Of a stretch of 64,000 nt of DNA, positions 18,277-27,156 are shown piece by piece. The notes beneath the pieces were generated by a model. That model ran no database searches, was not told the origin of the DNA, and worked only from the letters and a program-made list of their open reading frames with translations. Position numbers and translations under genes: made by a program. Positions within the stretch are counted from its first letter, which is position 1. The number at the start of each line of letters is the position of its first letter. The DNA is from JAWKXU01 sp964468045 (GTDB lineage: Bacteria; Pseudomonadota; Alphaproteobacteria; Sphingomonadales; Sphingomonadaceae), in contig CAYXTO010000010.1 in assembly GCA_964468045.1 (NCBI GenBank), positions 62,001-126,000 on the forward strand. The letters are read 5' to 3'.

Positions 18277-19206
18277 TCAGGCTTCATGCCGGGCGATGCT
18301 GGAGGAGGCGCGATCCCGCTGCCGGGAGCATTCACTGACGAGAAAGTCGAGCAGGGCGCGGACCGAAGGGAGCAGGCCCCGGCGCGAAGGGAAGACGGCA
18401 TGGATCACCCAGTCCGGCGGGCGCCACTCGGGCAGCACCGGCACAAGACGCCCCGCATCGATATCCCGCCAGATCATCATCGTCGGCAATTGCACCACCC
18501 CCACCCCGGCAAGCGCCGCCTGCCGCAAGGTCGCCATGTCGTCCGTTATCAGGCGCGGGCGATGCGGTATCCCGGCGGTCTCGCCGCTGCTCGCGACAAG
18601 CTGCCATTGATGGCTGCCCTGGGTCGGACCGAGGTCGAGACTGGGCAAGCCGGCAAGATCGCCGGGCGACATCAGCGGCTCGCTCACCAGAGCCGGGCTC
18701 GCGACCAGGCACTGGCTGCTCGTGTCAAGCTTGCGCATCACCAGATCGGTGGATTCGAGCGGCGGAAACCGGACACGGATCGCAAGGTCGAAGCCTTCCG
18801 CAATCACATCCACCCGGCGATTGGTGCCTGCCAGATGCACCTCGACGCCGGGATACGCCACCATGAAACGCGCGATCATTTCCCCGAGCTGGAAATTGAG
18901 CAGGGCGACCGGGCAGCTCATCCGGATGACACCACGCGGCTCGGCGCGGACCTCGGCAACGACCTGCTCCGCCGCTTCGGCTTCGACCAGCATGGCCAGG
19001 CAGCGCTCGTAGAATTCGCGCCCGATCTCCGTCACCGAAAAGCGGCGGGACGAGCGATTGAGCAAGCGCACGCCCAGCCGCTCTTCCAGCTGCTGGATCC
19101 GGCGGCTGAGCTTCGACTTCTGGATGCCCAGCGCCCTGCCCGCGGCGGCAAAGCCGCCATGATCGACCACCTGAACGAAGTAATAGAGATCGTTGAGGTC
19201 CTGCAT
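18277..19206 (-). CDS. LysR-family transcriptional regulator
   Basis: 309 residues from the ATG at 19206 (MQDLNDLYYFVQVVDHGGF). The N-terminal winged helix spans residues 1-60 with AAGRALGIQKSKLSRRIQQL, and the C-terminal periplasmic-binding-like effector domain follows. An in-frame ATG 36 bases upstream is less likely. It is divergent from the first pirin gene, 117 bp apart. A LysR next to pirin is a frequent arrangement, so it probably controls the pirin-pirin-FMN reductase genes. Confidence 0.93.
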   Translation of the reverse strand: MQDLNDLYYFVQVVDHGGFAAAGRALGIQKSKLSRRIQQLEERLGVRLLNRSSRRFSVTEIGREFYERCLAMLVEAEAAEQVVAEVRAEPRGVIRMSCPVALLNFQLGEMIARFMVAYPGVEVHLAGTNRRVDVIAEGFDLAIRVRFPPLESTDLVMRKLDTSSQCLVASPALVSEPLMSPGDLAGLPSLDLGPTQGSHQWQLVASSGETAGIPHRPRLITDDMATLRQAALAGVGVVQLPTMMIWRDIDAGRLVPVLPEWRPPDWVIHAVFPSRRGLLPSVRALLDFLVSECSRQRDRASSSIARHEA

Positions 19207-19323
19207 CGTCCTGAAAATAGAACGATGCGTCGGATCTGGCAATCTTCCGGTAGCTTCGTTCCAGGATTAAGTATCGTGCAACAGGCGCGGCCCCCATCAG
19301 GCGCCCCGCCGCGGAGACGCGAC

Positions 19324-20193
19324 ATGAACAAGACAATCCTTGGCCGTTACGGCAACGATCGTGGGCACTGGGTCGGCGACGGCTTCCCCGTCCGCTCGCT
19401 CTTTTCCTACCAGACGCTCGACCGCCACATCAGCCCGTTCCTGCTGCTCGATTATGCGGGGCCGCATTATTTCGAGCCGACCGAGGCCCGGCGCGGCGTC
19501 GGCCAGCATCCGCATCGCGGGTTCGAAACAGTGACCATCGTCTATGATGGCGAAGTCGAGCATCGGGATTCCGCCGGCAATGGCGGGATCATCGGCCCCG
19601 GCGACGTGCAGTGGATGACGGCGGCCGGCGGCATCGTGCATGAGGAATATCACTCCCCGGCCTTCGCCAGGACCGGCGGCCCGTTCCGGATGGTGCAGCT
19701 GTGGGTCAATCTGCCCGCGAAGGACAAGCTGGCGCCTGGAGGATATCAGGCCATTGCCTCGGCCGAGATCCCGGTGGTCGACCTGCCCGACGACGCCGGC
19801 ACGGCCCGGATCATCGCCGGCGAATTGCTGGGCGCGAAAGGTCCGGCAAGGACCTTCACGCCAATCAACGTATGGGACATGCGGCTGGCCCGCGATGCCG
19901 AATTGACGCTCGATCTGCCCGAAGGCCACATCGCCCTGCTGGTGGTGCTGGGCGGGCATGTCACCGTCAACGGCAGCCAGGAAGCGGGAGAAGCCGAAGT
20001 CATCCTGCTCGGCCGCGAAGGCAGCGGGGCATCGGTCCATGCCGATGGGGACTCGGTGCTGCTGGTGCTGACCGGCGAGCCGATCGACGAGCCCATCGTC
20101 GGCTATGGTCCGTTCGTGATGAACAGCGAGGCCGAAATTCGCCAGGCCATCGATGATTACAACAGCGGCAGGTTCGCCAGGGCGGCGGCCTGA
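19324..20193 (+). CDS. Pirin family protein
   Basis: 289 residues of the bicupin pirin family. The N-terminal cupin carries the metal ligands: GQHPHRGFETVTIVYDG gives two histidines, and GGIVHEEYH gives the third His and a Glu. Family members are iron-binding redox-sensitive co-regulators or quercetin 2,3-dioxygenases; which applies cannot be decided from sequence. The ATG at 19324 follows GGAGACGCGAC. First of three genes (pirin, pirin, FMN reductase) on the plus strand downstream of a divergent LysR gene. Confidence 0.92.
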   Translation: MNKTILGRYGNDRGHWVGDGFPVRSLFSYQTLDRHISPFLLLDYAGPHYFEPTEARRGVGQHPHRGFETVTIVYDGEVEHRDSAGNGGIIGPGDVQWMTAAGGIVHEEYHSPAFARTGGPFRMVQLWVNLPAKDKLAPGGYQAIASAEIPVVDLPDDAGTARIIAGELLGAKGPARTFTPINVWDMRLARDAELTLDLPEGHIALLVVLGGHVTVNGSQEAGEAEVILLGREGSGASVHADGDSVLLVLTGEPIDEPIVGYGPFVMNSEAEIRQAIDDYNSGRFARAAA

Positions 20194-20197
20194 CCCC

Positions 20198-20232
20198 GGC
20201 CCGGCTCTCTCTCCTGCCGAGAGAGCCGGGCC
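20198..20232. terminator. Strong hairpin between the two pirin genes
   Basis: GGCCCGGCTCTCTC-tcctgcc-GAGAGAGCCGGGCC: a perfect 14-bp stem with a 7-base loop, starting 5 bases after the first pirin stop. There is no T-run after it, so it may end transcription weakly or protect the 3' end rather than being a classical terminator. Confidence 0.6.
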
Positions 20233-20349
20233 TCCATTACCGGGCATCAGCCCCAACCCCGCGCCTGACAAGGCAAGGCGGCGGGTGTAGTCTGCCATCC
20301 TCCATTCCGGGGATCGGCTGGCCTCGACGGATACAAGGAGGAAATGGCA

Positions 20350-21243
20350 ATGATCGAGATGGTGATCGAACAGCGGCGGCGCAGCCTGGGCGGCGGGCTG
20401 GAAGTGGGGCGGGTCCTGCCCTACGCCAAACGGCGCATGGTCGGCCCCTTCGTGTTCTTCGACCACATGGGTCCGCTCGACATTGCCGCGGGGCCGCACG
20501 AAAACCTCGATGTGCGGCCGCATCCCCATATCGGGCTATCGACCGTGACCTATCTGTTCTCGGGCGAAGTGATGCATCGCGACAGTGTGGGATCGATCCA
20601 GCAGATCCGGCCGCGCGAAGTCAACTGGATGACCGCCGGCAGCGGCGTGACCCATAGCGAACGGTTCGAGAAGGCGCATAGGCAGGGCGATCATTTGCAC
20701 GGCATCCAGGCCTGGGTCGCCCTACCCACGGCGGACGAGGAAACCGCCCCGTCCTTTTCCCATCATGCAGGCGGCGACCTCCCCCAATGGAGCGACGCGG
20801 GCGTCCACGGCCAGCTTATCGCGGGCAGCGCCTACGGCCTCACCGCAGCGGCGAAAACGCATTCCCCCCTGTTCTATGCGCATCTGGATCTGGAAGCGGG
20901 GGCGGTTGCGGAGATCCCCACGGACCAGCCAGAACGCGCGCTTTATGTCGCCACCGGCGCGGTGGAGCTGGATGGCCGGCGCTTCGAAGCCGGACAGATG
21001 GTGGTGCTCGGCGAAGGCGCATCCTCGGCCCGCGCGGCGGAGCGATCGACCGTCATGGTCCTGGGCGGCGAGCCGCTCGGAGAACGCTTCATCTACTGGA
21101 ATTTCGTATCGTCCTCGCAAGAGCGGCTGGCGCAAGCCGCCGCAGACTGGAAGGCCGGACGAATGAAGCTGCCCGATGCGGACGACAAGGAATTCATTCC
21201 CCTTCCCGAAGGCCCGGCCCCTTCGGCCCCGGCCATGTCGTAG
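20350..21243 (+). CDS. Pirin family protein (second copy)
   Basis: 297 residues. Cupin ligands are visible in VRPHPHIGLSTVTYLFSGE and GSGVTHSERF. It differs clearly from the first pirin, so this is an old paralogue pair and not a recent duplication. The site AAGGAGG at 20335-20341 is only 2 bases from the ATG at 20344 but 8 from the ATG at 20350, so I chose 20350. It is followed at 18 bp by an FMN reductase. Probable role: quercetinase-like or redox regulator. Confidence 0.92.
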   Translation: MIEMVIEQRRRSLGGGLEVGRVLPYAKRRMVGPFVFFDHMGPLDIAAGPHENLDVRPHPHIGLSTVTYLFSGEVMHRDSVGSIQQIRPREVNWMTAGSGVTHSERFEKAHRQGDHLHGIQAWVALPTADEETAPSFSHHAGGDLPQWSDAGVHGQLIAGSAYGLTAAAKTHSPLFYAHLDLEAGAVAEIPTDQPERALYVATGAVELDGRRFEAGQMVVLGEGASSARAAERSTVMVLGGEPLGERFIYWNFVSSSQERLAQAAADWKAGRMKLPDADDKEFIPLPEGPAPSAPAMS

Positions 21244-21261
21244 GACGAAAGGATTGTGCAA

Positions 21262-21819
21262 ATGCCCCATATCGCAGGTATCGCGGGCAGCCTCAGGCGT
21301 CATTCGTTCAATCTCGGCGTGCTCAACGCCGCGCGCGACCTGATGCCTGCCGACGCCACGCTTTCCGTCCATACGCTGGCGGAGATCCCGCTCTATAACG
21401 CCGATGAGGAAGAGGCGGACGGATTGCCGCCCGCGGTGATCGCATTGAAGGAGGCGGTGGCGCAAGCCGACGGCGTGCTGCTCGCAACCCCGGAATACAA
21501 CAACGGCATACCCGGCGTGTTCAAGAACGCGATCGACTGGATGTCGCGGCCGACGGACGACATCGCGCGTATCTTCAGGAACCGGCCCTTCGCGGTGATC
21601 GGCGCCTCGCCCGGCGGTTTCGGGACGATCCTGGCGCAGGACGGCTGGCTGCCGGTGTTGCGCACGCTCGGCGCAAGGCCCTGGTTCGGCGGCCGCCTCA
21701 TGATTTCGGGCGCAGGAAATCTTTTCGACGGGGACGGCCGATTGACCGACGAAGCCACGCGGGAACGGCTGCGGGAATTCCTGGCCGGCTTCACCCGCTT
21801 CGCGGCTGCCGGGGCCTGA
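21262..21819 (+). CDS. NADPH-dependent FMN reductase-like flavoprotein
   Basis: 185 residues of the flavodoxin-like FMN_red family. AGSLRRHSFN near the start forms the phosphate loop, and TPEYNNGIPGVFKNAIDW is the typical isoalloxazine-contact segment. It should reduce FMN or quinones with NAD(P)H. The ATG at 21262 is preceded by GAAAGGA at 9 bases; an in-frame GTG at 21256 is closer. It lies directly after the second pirin and converges on a luciferase-like monooxygenase that could use reduced flavin, a functional link that is only inferred. Confidence 0.93.
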   Translation: MPHIAGIAGSLRRHSFNLGVLNAARDLMPADATLSVHTLAEIPLYNADEEEADGLPPAVIALKEAVAQADGVLLATPEYNNGIPGVFKNAIDWMSRPTDDIARIFRNRPFAVIGASPGGFGTILAQDGWLPVLRTLGARPWFGGRLMISGAGNLFDGDGRLTDEATRERLREFLAGFTRFAAAGA

Positions 21820-21835
21820 CAGGTTGCCGACCGAT

Positions 21836-21861
21836 GCGGGCCCGCCCCCAGACAGGCCCGC
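21836..21861. terminator. Hairpin between convergent genes
   Basis: GCGGGCC-12 nt-GGCCCGC, between the stops of the FMN reductase (plus) and luciferase-like monooxygenase (minus). A likely shared terminator without a long T-run. Confidence 0.45.
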
Positions 21862-21879
21862 GTTGGCGGAATATGGCGT

Positions 21880-23031
21880 TTACTTATTCTGGGCGTAGAC
21901 GCGCGCCATGGCTTCCTGGGCCCTTGCGGTGATTTCGGCGCCTTCGAAGCCGGTGCCCATGACATCGTCGAAGCTGGCCAGAGTGGCGCGGTTGGTGCCC
22001 CGATAGTAAGGAATCACCTCCTCGGCGAACAACTGGTGGCTGCGCAGCGTCGCATCGTGCCGCGCCCAGTCCACGCCCATCAGCATGTAGCAGCCGAACC
22101 CGCCCGACTTCTCGATCAGCCGATCGATCTGCGCCCGCGCCATCTCCGGCGTCCCGATCACGGCCGCGCCGGTTTCGTTGAGCTGGTCCACCGCCTTGTC
22201 GCAATTGGACCAATCAATGCCAAGGCCGGGATTGATGTGCTCGCGGTAATTCTCCAGCTTGCACATCCCGTAGCGCACCTCATCGCGCGCCTGCTCGAAA
22301 GTCTCGGCGATATGCATCGGACCCACCAGCCGCCACTTGCTGCGATCCGCCACGTGGCCGAACTTTTTCGATTCGGTTGCCAGGATTTCCCAGTGTTCGA
22401 GCAGCTTTTCGACGCCGACAGGGTTGGTTGCCGCCACCGACAGCAGTCCCATCCCGTACTTGCCCGCCAGCAGCGGACCCGAGGGCGAGATCACTCCCAC
22501 CGTCGCCATGTCGAAATTGGTGTAGGGCAGCAGCTGCAGCCGCGCATCGACCAGGTTGAACCAGTCGGTCTTGCGGGTCACTCGCTCGCCCCTGAACAGC
22601 GGGATCAGCACTTCCAGCGATTCATGCAGCATCCGCCGGTTGTTGAGCGGATCGAGGCCGACCATCTGCGCATCCTGCACCAGCTGGCCCGGCGCCAAGC
22701 CGAACATCATCCGCCCGCGCGTCATGTAGTCCAGCTGCACGATCCGGTCCGCCACCATCAGCGGATTGTGATAGGGGATGGTGATCGCCCCGGTTCCCAG
22801 CTTGATGTGCTTGGTCCGCTCCGCGGCCGCCGCGATCGTCAGCTCCGGGCACGAGATCGTCTCGACCCCGCCCGAGTGATGCTCCCCGATCCAGGCCTCG
22901 TCAAAGCCCAGGCGGTCCAGGTTGATGATCGTCTCCATGTCCTGCTGCAAACCCAGCAACGGGTTCAGCTCGGGCCGGTGATACGGCCCCATGAAAATCC
23001 CGAACCGCATCCCTTCCTCGATAAACTTCAT
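21880..23031 (-). CDS. LLM-class (luciferase-like) flavin-dependent monooxygenase
   Basis: 383 residues of the bacterial luciferase-like TIM-barrel family. The diagnostic N-terminus GMRFGIFMGPYHRPELNP is followed by GFDEAWIGEHHSGG and PYHNPLMVADRIVQLDYMTRGR spread over residues 45-130. Such enzymes use FMNH2 and O2 to oxidise ketones, terpenes, sulfonates or chelates; the substrate is not evident. The ATG at 23031 has GGAAAGGACC upstream. An AraC gene lies 194 bp upstream on the same strand, and an FMN reductase converges on its end. Confidence 0.92.
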   Translation of the reverse strand: MKFIEEGMRFGIFMGPYHRPELNPLLGLQQDMETIINLDRLGFDEAWIGEHHSGGVETISCPELTIAAAAERTKHIKLGTGAITIPYHNPLMVADRIVQLDYMTRGRMMFGLAPGQLVQDAQMVGLDPLNNRRMLHESLEVLIPLFRGERVTRKTDWFNLVDARLQLLPYTNFDMATVGVISPSGPLLAGKYGMGLLSVAATNPVGVEKLLEHWEILATESKKFGHVADRSKWRLVGPMHIAETFEQARDEVRYGMCKLENYREHINPGLGIDWSNCDKAVDQLNETGAAVIGTPEMARAQIDRLIEKSGGFGCYMLMGVDWARHDATLRSHQLFAEEVIPYYRGTNRATLASFDDVMGTGFEGAEITARAQEAMARVYAQNK

Positions 23032-23225
23032 AATCCTGGTCCTTTCCCTACCTGCCGCAGCCGTTGATCCGGACGCCGGGTCGCCTGCGAAATGGAATGG
23101 TCGATTGATAGGCCAGGCAAGGCGCGAGATATTGAACCGGAGTGCGCGGCGGGAGGTACGAGAATGCACGCGGCCCGGTTCCACGCCCCTTTGCACAGGG
23201 GCAACGGCCGCAATGATTTGCCGGA

Positions 23226-24191
23226 TCAGGAATTCAGATTGCGGCGATACTGGTTGGGAGTAACCCCGAACCGCTGCCGGAACAGCCTGTTGAAATGGGA
23301 GGAATCGCAGAAACCCAGATCGTAGGCGATATCGGAAATCTTGGTATAGGCATTCTGCAGGGCCAGGGATCGCTTCGCCCGCTCCAGCCGTTCGACATTC
23401 ACATAGTTGGAGAATGTCGTCCCATATTTGTGGAACAGGCTGTGCAAATAACGCACGCTGATGCCGAGTTCGGAAGCGATATCGGACGGGCTGAACCGAT
23501 CCACGCCGATCCGGTCGTTCACCGCGCGCTTGGCCGCGGAAAATATCTCGAACTGGTGGCGGTTTGAAAATCTCGCTTCCGCGTCCCTTGGCAGGCAGGA
23601 CAGGATGAAATCTATCGAGGTGTCGATCACGCTGTCGAGCTGCCGGGCAGGAATGCTTTCCAGCTCCCGATGGAGGTTCCGGATATGGGCGGCGATCAGC
23701 CGGGCGATCCCTTCCTTACCGGAAATCACCTGCCCTTCGAATTCATCGGAGAAACCCGACCTGCGCTCCACGATCTTGCGCGGAAGCCAGATCATCTCGC
23801 AGTGCGACGGCGCGAGACAATCGAACCGGGTGGGGACTTTTCCATCCCACAGGAGAATATCGCACTCTCCGGCTTCCATCACCTCGCCCCGCTGCTCCAG
23901 CAGCATCCGGCCGCCGTTATAGACGGTGAGGCAGATGTAATCGTCATTCGAGCGGCTTATTTCCCGATTTCCACGAGTGCCCGAACACAACCCATAGGAC
24001 AGCTCGCCGAACAACAGCCCGCCATATTCCCGCCGGCGGATCGAGGCGCTGAATTCATTCTCCTGCGAACTGATGGTCCACGGCACCTCCAGCATCTCCG
24101 CGGCCTGCGCAAAGCTTTCCACGGAATGGAAGGTCTGCCCGTTCGAATTTATGTCCACAGCGGGATTTCCCATGACGCACCCGATCACCAT
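23226..24191 (-). CDS. AraC-family transcriptional regulator
   Basis: 321 residues. The N-terminal part is a beta-rich effector or dimer domain of the type found in NahR/XylS-like AraC proteins. The C-terminal 100 residues hold two HTH motifs, including DIASELGISVRYLHSLFHKYG and the family signature SDIAYDLGFCDSSHFNRLFRQ near residues 285-305. It precedes the luciferase-like monooxygenase and is divergent from a zinc alcohol dehydrogenase. The 286-bp gap holds an imperfect dyad at 24307-24334 (TTGC..TTCC..GGAA..GCAA) that could be its site. ATG at 24191; an alternative at 24173 is possible. Confidence 0.93.
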   Translation of the reverse strand: MVIGCVMGNPAVDINSNGQTFHSVESFAQAAEMLEVPWTISSQENEFSASIRRREYGGLLFGELSYGLCSGTRGNREISRSNDDYICLTVYNGGRMLLEQRGEVMEAGECDILLWDGKVPTRFDCLAPSHCEMIWLPRKIVERRSGFSDEFEGQVISGKEGIARLIAAHIRNLHRELESIPARQLDSVIDTSIDFILSCLPRDAEARFSNRHQFEIFSAAKRAVNDRIGVDRFSPSDIASELGISVRYLHSLFHKYGTTFSNYVNVERLERAKRSLALQNAYTKISDIAYDLGFCDSSHFNRLFRQRFGVTPNQYRRNLNS

Positions 24192-24477
24192 TCCAAGGCC
24201 GTCATCCGGCCCTGATCCATCCTGTCGAATCCGGCACTTCAGGAATGCCGACAGGCACCAAGCCGAACATCGGCGATGATGCCCTGTAAGACCCTCGGGA
24301 TGAATATTGCTTGTTCCATATCAAGGAATGGCAAGGTTTGAACAGGCAAGGCGGCCCGCATTACTGATTTCCGTCGCTTCCCCGACAGGAACGCAGATGC
24401 TGTCCTGCATTCTGCCGACTTGGCATCCTGCTCCTTGCGGATAGGATCGCCATATCGGGAATCGGAGAGGAACCCAG

Positions 24478-25539
24478 ATGAAAGCCGCCATACTGAGTGC
24501 AGGCGCCATTCGCGTCGATGATCTGCCGGAGCCCACTCCCGAAGCGGGACATATCGTCGTCAAGCCGCTGGTCTGCGGAATTTGCGGCAGCGACCTGCAT
24601 GCGCGCGACCATGCCCCGCATTTGTGCGACCTGCTGCATCGCGCCGGTTTCCGCGGGTTCATGGACCCGGAGCAGCCGGTGGTGATGGGGCATGAATTCT
24701 GTTGCGAGGTCATCGAATCCACGGGTTCGCTGAAGGCCGGCGACCGGGTGGTTTCGCTGCCCTTCCTGATCGGCCCGCAGGGGATCGTGCTGATCGGCTA
24801 TTCCAACCATTTCCCGGGCGCTTTCGCGGAGCGGATGCTGCTCGACGCGGCCAGCTGCGTTCGCGTGCCGGATGACGTTCCCACGGAAATGGCCGCGCTT
24901 ACCGAACCGCTGGCGGTGGCCGTGCATGCCGTGAACGAAGGCAGGGCCGGACCTGACGCAGCCTATGCCGTCATCGGCTGCGGGCCGGTCGGGCTGTTCG
25001 TGATCGCCCGGCTGCGCGCACTCGGCCTCGGGCCGATCCTGGCGATCGAGCCCAATCCCGCCCGCCGGGCCATGGCGGAAAGGATGGGCGCCGATACGGT
25101 CATGGCGCCCGATGGCACGACAGGGGAATGGTGGGATGAGATGGGCCTGCCTCTCGGCCTTTCCGATGCCATGGCGGTCGATCCGGCTTCCCGCCGCCGG
25201 TCGCGCGCGGTCATCTTCGAATGCGTGGGCAAGCCCGGCATGCTGATGCAGGTTGCGCGCGGCGCTCCGGTCGGCGCGACCATCGTCGTCGTGGGCAACT
25301 GCATGGAAGACGATGCGATCGAACCGGCGTTCCTGCTGCAGAAAAGCCTCAACCTGCAATTCGTCTTCGCCTATACGCCCGACGAATTCGGCGAAGCCTT
25401 CTCGATGATCTGCGAAAATCCCGACCGGCTGCAACCGATGATCAGCGAAACCACCGATCTGGCGGGCGTGAACGCCGCGTTCGACAGGCTTGGCGGCGGC
25501 GACGCCGCGATCAAGATCCTGGTGCGGCCCGATCTCTGA
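24478..25539 (+). CDS. Zinc-binding medium-chain alcohol dehydrogenase
   Basis: 353 residues of the MDR superfamily. The catalytic zinc site is visible: GICGSDLHARD (Cys near 38) and VMGHEFCCEVIE (His-Glu), with the NAD(P) fold from AVIGCGPVGLFVIARL near residue 165. The four-cysteine structural zinc loop is missing. It is replaced by a short segment with scattered His and Cys (HAPHLCDLLHRAG), so only one zinc is expected. RBS GGAGAGG precedes the ATG. Divergent from the AraC gene, which probably controls it. Confidence 0.92.
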   Translation: MKAAILSAGAIRVDDLPEPTPEAGHIVVKPLVCGICGSDLHARDHAPHLCDLLHRAGFRGFMDPEQPVVMGHEFCCEVIESTGSLKAGDRVVSLPFLIGPQGIVLIGYSNHFPGAFAERMLLDAASCVRVPDDVPTEMAALTEPLAVAVHAVNEGRAGPDAAYAVIGCGPVGLFVIARLRALGLGPILAIEPNPARRAMAERMGADTVMAPDGTTGEWWDEMGLPLGLSDAMAVDPASRRRSRAVIFECVGKPGMLMQVARGAPVGATIVVVGNCMEDDAIEPAFLLQKSLNLQFVFAYTPDEFGEAFSMICENPDRLQPMISETTDLAGVNAAFDRLGGGDAAIKILVRPDL

Positions 25540-25560
25540 GAGACAGGCCCCGCCGGAACC

Positions 25561-25992
25561 TCAGAAATTCGCCGATCCGACGCGCCGCATCTCCACCGAA
25601 CGGCGCAGCAGATCCCAGATCGAATCCTCGAGTCGCCTCGCCGCCTCATTTGGATCGGTCTCCACCCGCTCGTGCAGGCCGATCAGGGCATGGCGCAGGC
25701 GTTCATTTTCCTTCTGCAGGCTGGAAATACGCAGATCGGCATCATCGCCCCGCGCGCCTTCGATCAAGCCGGAGTCGCCGAACAGTTCCCCACCCTGCCG
25801 CAGCAAGGTGCGAATGGCTTTGTTCTCACTCACCAGATTGGCGGCCGCGCCATCCCATTGCTCGGCGATCATATCGAGCAGTTCCGCGCCCATCGCCGCG
25901 ACATTGGCGCGAAAGCCGGTAAGCTCGGCCATGAGATCGGTCCGCAAGCGCGTGGCGAGTTCCGCCGCGACCATCGCAACGCCTGGTTTCAT
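25561..25992 (-). CDS. Hypothetical protein coupled to a phosphotransferase gene
   Basis: 143 residues, mostly alpha-helical, with no signal or membrane segment. Its ATG overlaps the stop of the upstream phosphotransferase as ATGA, so the two are translationally coupled and probably act together. Small proteins of DUF6285 type accompany such kinases in actinobacteria and proteobacteria. The resemblance here is in size, context and helical content only; I cannot confirm family membership. Confidence 0.75.
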   Translation of the reverse strand: MKPGVAMVAAELATRLRTDLMAELTGFRANVAAMGAELLDMIAEQWDGAAANLVSENKAIRTLLRQGGELFGDSGLIEGARGDDADLRISSLQKENERLRHALIGLHERVETDPNEAARRLEDSIWDLLRRSVEMRRVGSANF

Positions 25993-27014
25993 AGTTTCCC
26001 CATCAGTTCGAGTGCCGCCTTGTCCTGCGAATTGCGCAGCCACCACGCCGCATAGGCGTGGATCACTTCGCGTCCGCTGCCGCTTTCCCAGACATGGGCG
26101 CAAGCATCCCAGATCGCCTGCGCCTTCACGCAGGTAAACAATTCCCACCAGGCAAGCGCTTCCGGACCGGCGGTTAGACCGCTGGCCTCCTCCCATATCC
26201 GGATCGCCTCCTCGCGCAGGGCAAGGCCGGAGCGCCGGTCGTTCTTGCCGAAGGAAAAGGTGCGGGTCATGCTCCACGCGAGATCCTCCAGCGGATCGCC
26301 GCAATGCGCCATTTCCCAGTCGAGCACGGCTTTCAGATCGCCTTCGTCGTCATAGAGGAAATTGCCGGCGCGGAAATCGCCATGTACCAGAGCCAGCTGC
26401 TGCGCGACCGGCTGCCAGCGATAGAGCTTGCGGATCGCCGCGCGGATGATCGGCTGCGGGCCGACATCGTGCCGGTCGAGATAGGCCACCCAGTAATCAA
26501 GCTCCTGCCGGGCGGTGTTTTCCCGGGTCGCCGGGCGGGTGAACGAAAGGTCCAGCCGTTCGGCCGGAACGGCCGCCAGCCTGCCCATGGTGGACCACAT
26601 CTCCTGCGCCACCTTGGGCAATCGATCGGCCCATTCGGGCTGCTGCAACTGATATTCGCTGTTGTGGAAGCCGCGCAGGTCTTCCGCCAGGGAAATGGCG
26701 CCGCCCAGCGGTTCCGGGTCCTCTTCCAGCAGGATCATTTTCGGAACGGGGATGCCGTGCCCGTAGATCGCCCGATAGGCCTCGAATTCATGCCGGCGGT
26801 CGCTGTCCACGTTCGAGGCTGGCGGGTCGCGCCGCAGAATGACCTTCAACGCCTCGCGCGCGCCCGATCCATCGACATAGGAAAGATCGAAGCGGAACGT
26901 CTCCCGCGAGGCTCCCATCGGCAGGCGATGCAGGCCTTCCACCTTGATTTCCCGCCATTCCGGCTTTCGCCCGGCCAAATAGGCGGTGAGATCGGCCTCC
27001 GTGATTTCCTTCAT
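25989..27014 (-). CDS. APH-type phosphotransferase (aminoglycoside/choline kinase-like)
   Basis: 341 residues from the ATG at 27014 (in-frame ATGs upstream at 27044 and 27062). The kinase catalytic loop VHGDFRAGNFLYD (HGDxxxxN) lies near residue 205 and the metal-binding DWE in KAVLDWEMAHCGDPLEDLAW near 225. This family in acyl-CoA-rich genomes is thought to phosphorylate hydroxyacyl or alcohol substrates before dehydration, as in the ACAD10/11 kinases; drug resistance is unlikely here. It overlaps the following small gene by 4 bases. Confidence 0.9.
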   Translation of the reverse strand: MKEITEADLTAYLAGRKPEWREIKVEGLHRLPMGASRETFRFDLSYVDGSGAREALKVILRRDPPASNVDSDRRHEFEAYRAIYGHGIPVPKMILLEEDPEPLGGAISLAEDLRGFHNSEYQLQQPEWADRLPKVAQEMWSTMGRLAAVPAERLDLSFTRPATRENTARQELDYWVAYLDRHDVGPQPIIRAAIRKLYRWQPVAQQLALVHGDFRAGNFLYDDEGDLKAVLDWEMAHCGDPLEDLAWSMTRTFSFGKNDRRSGLALREEAIRIWEEASGLTAGPEALAWWELFTCVKAQAIWDACAHVWESGSGREVIHAYAAWWLRNSQDKAALELMGKL

Positions 27015-27156
27015 GCATCCCGTCCCGACAATATTGTTGGACATGGATAGACTCGAGAACATCGACCGGGCAACAACGGAATTCCGTCCCTATGGGCGCG
27101 GGACGATCGACCTAGACTGACGCATTACCTGCGACCTTGCCGGAAAGGGCCTGAAC

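Noticed and set aside
25989..27014. Aminoglycoside resistance kinase
   Set aside because: The fold is shared, but the context and coupling to a small helical protein fit a metabolic kinase of the acyl-CoA type better.
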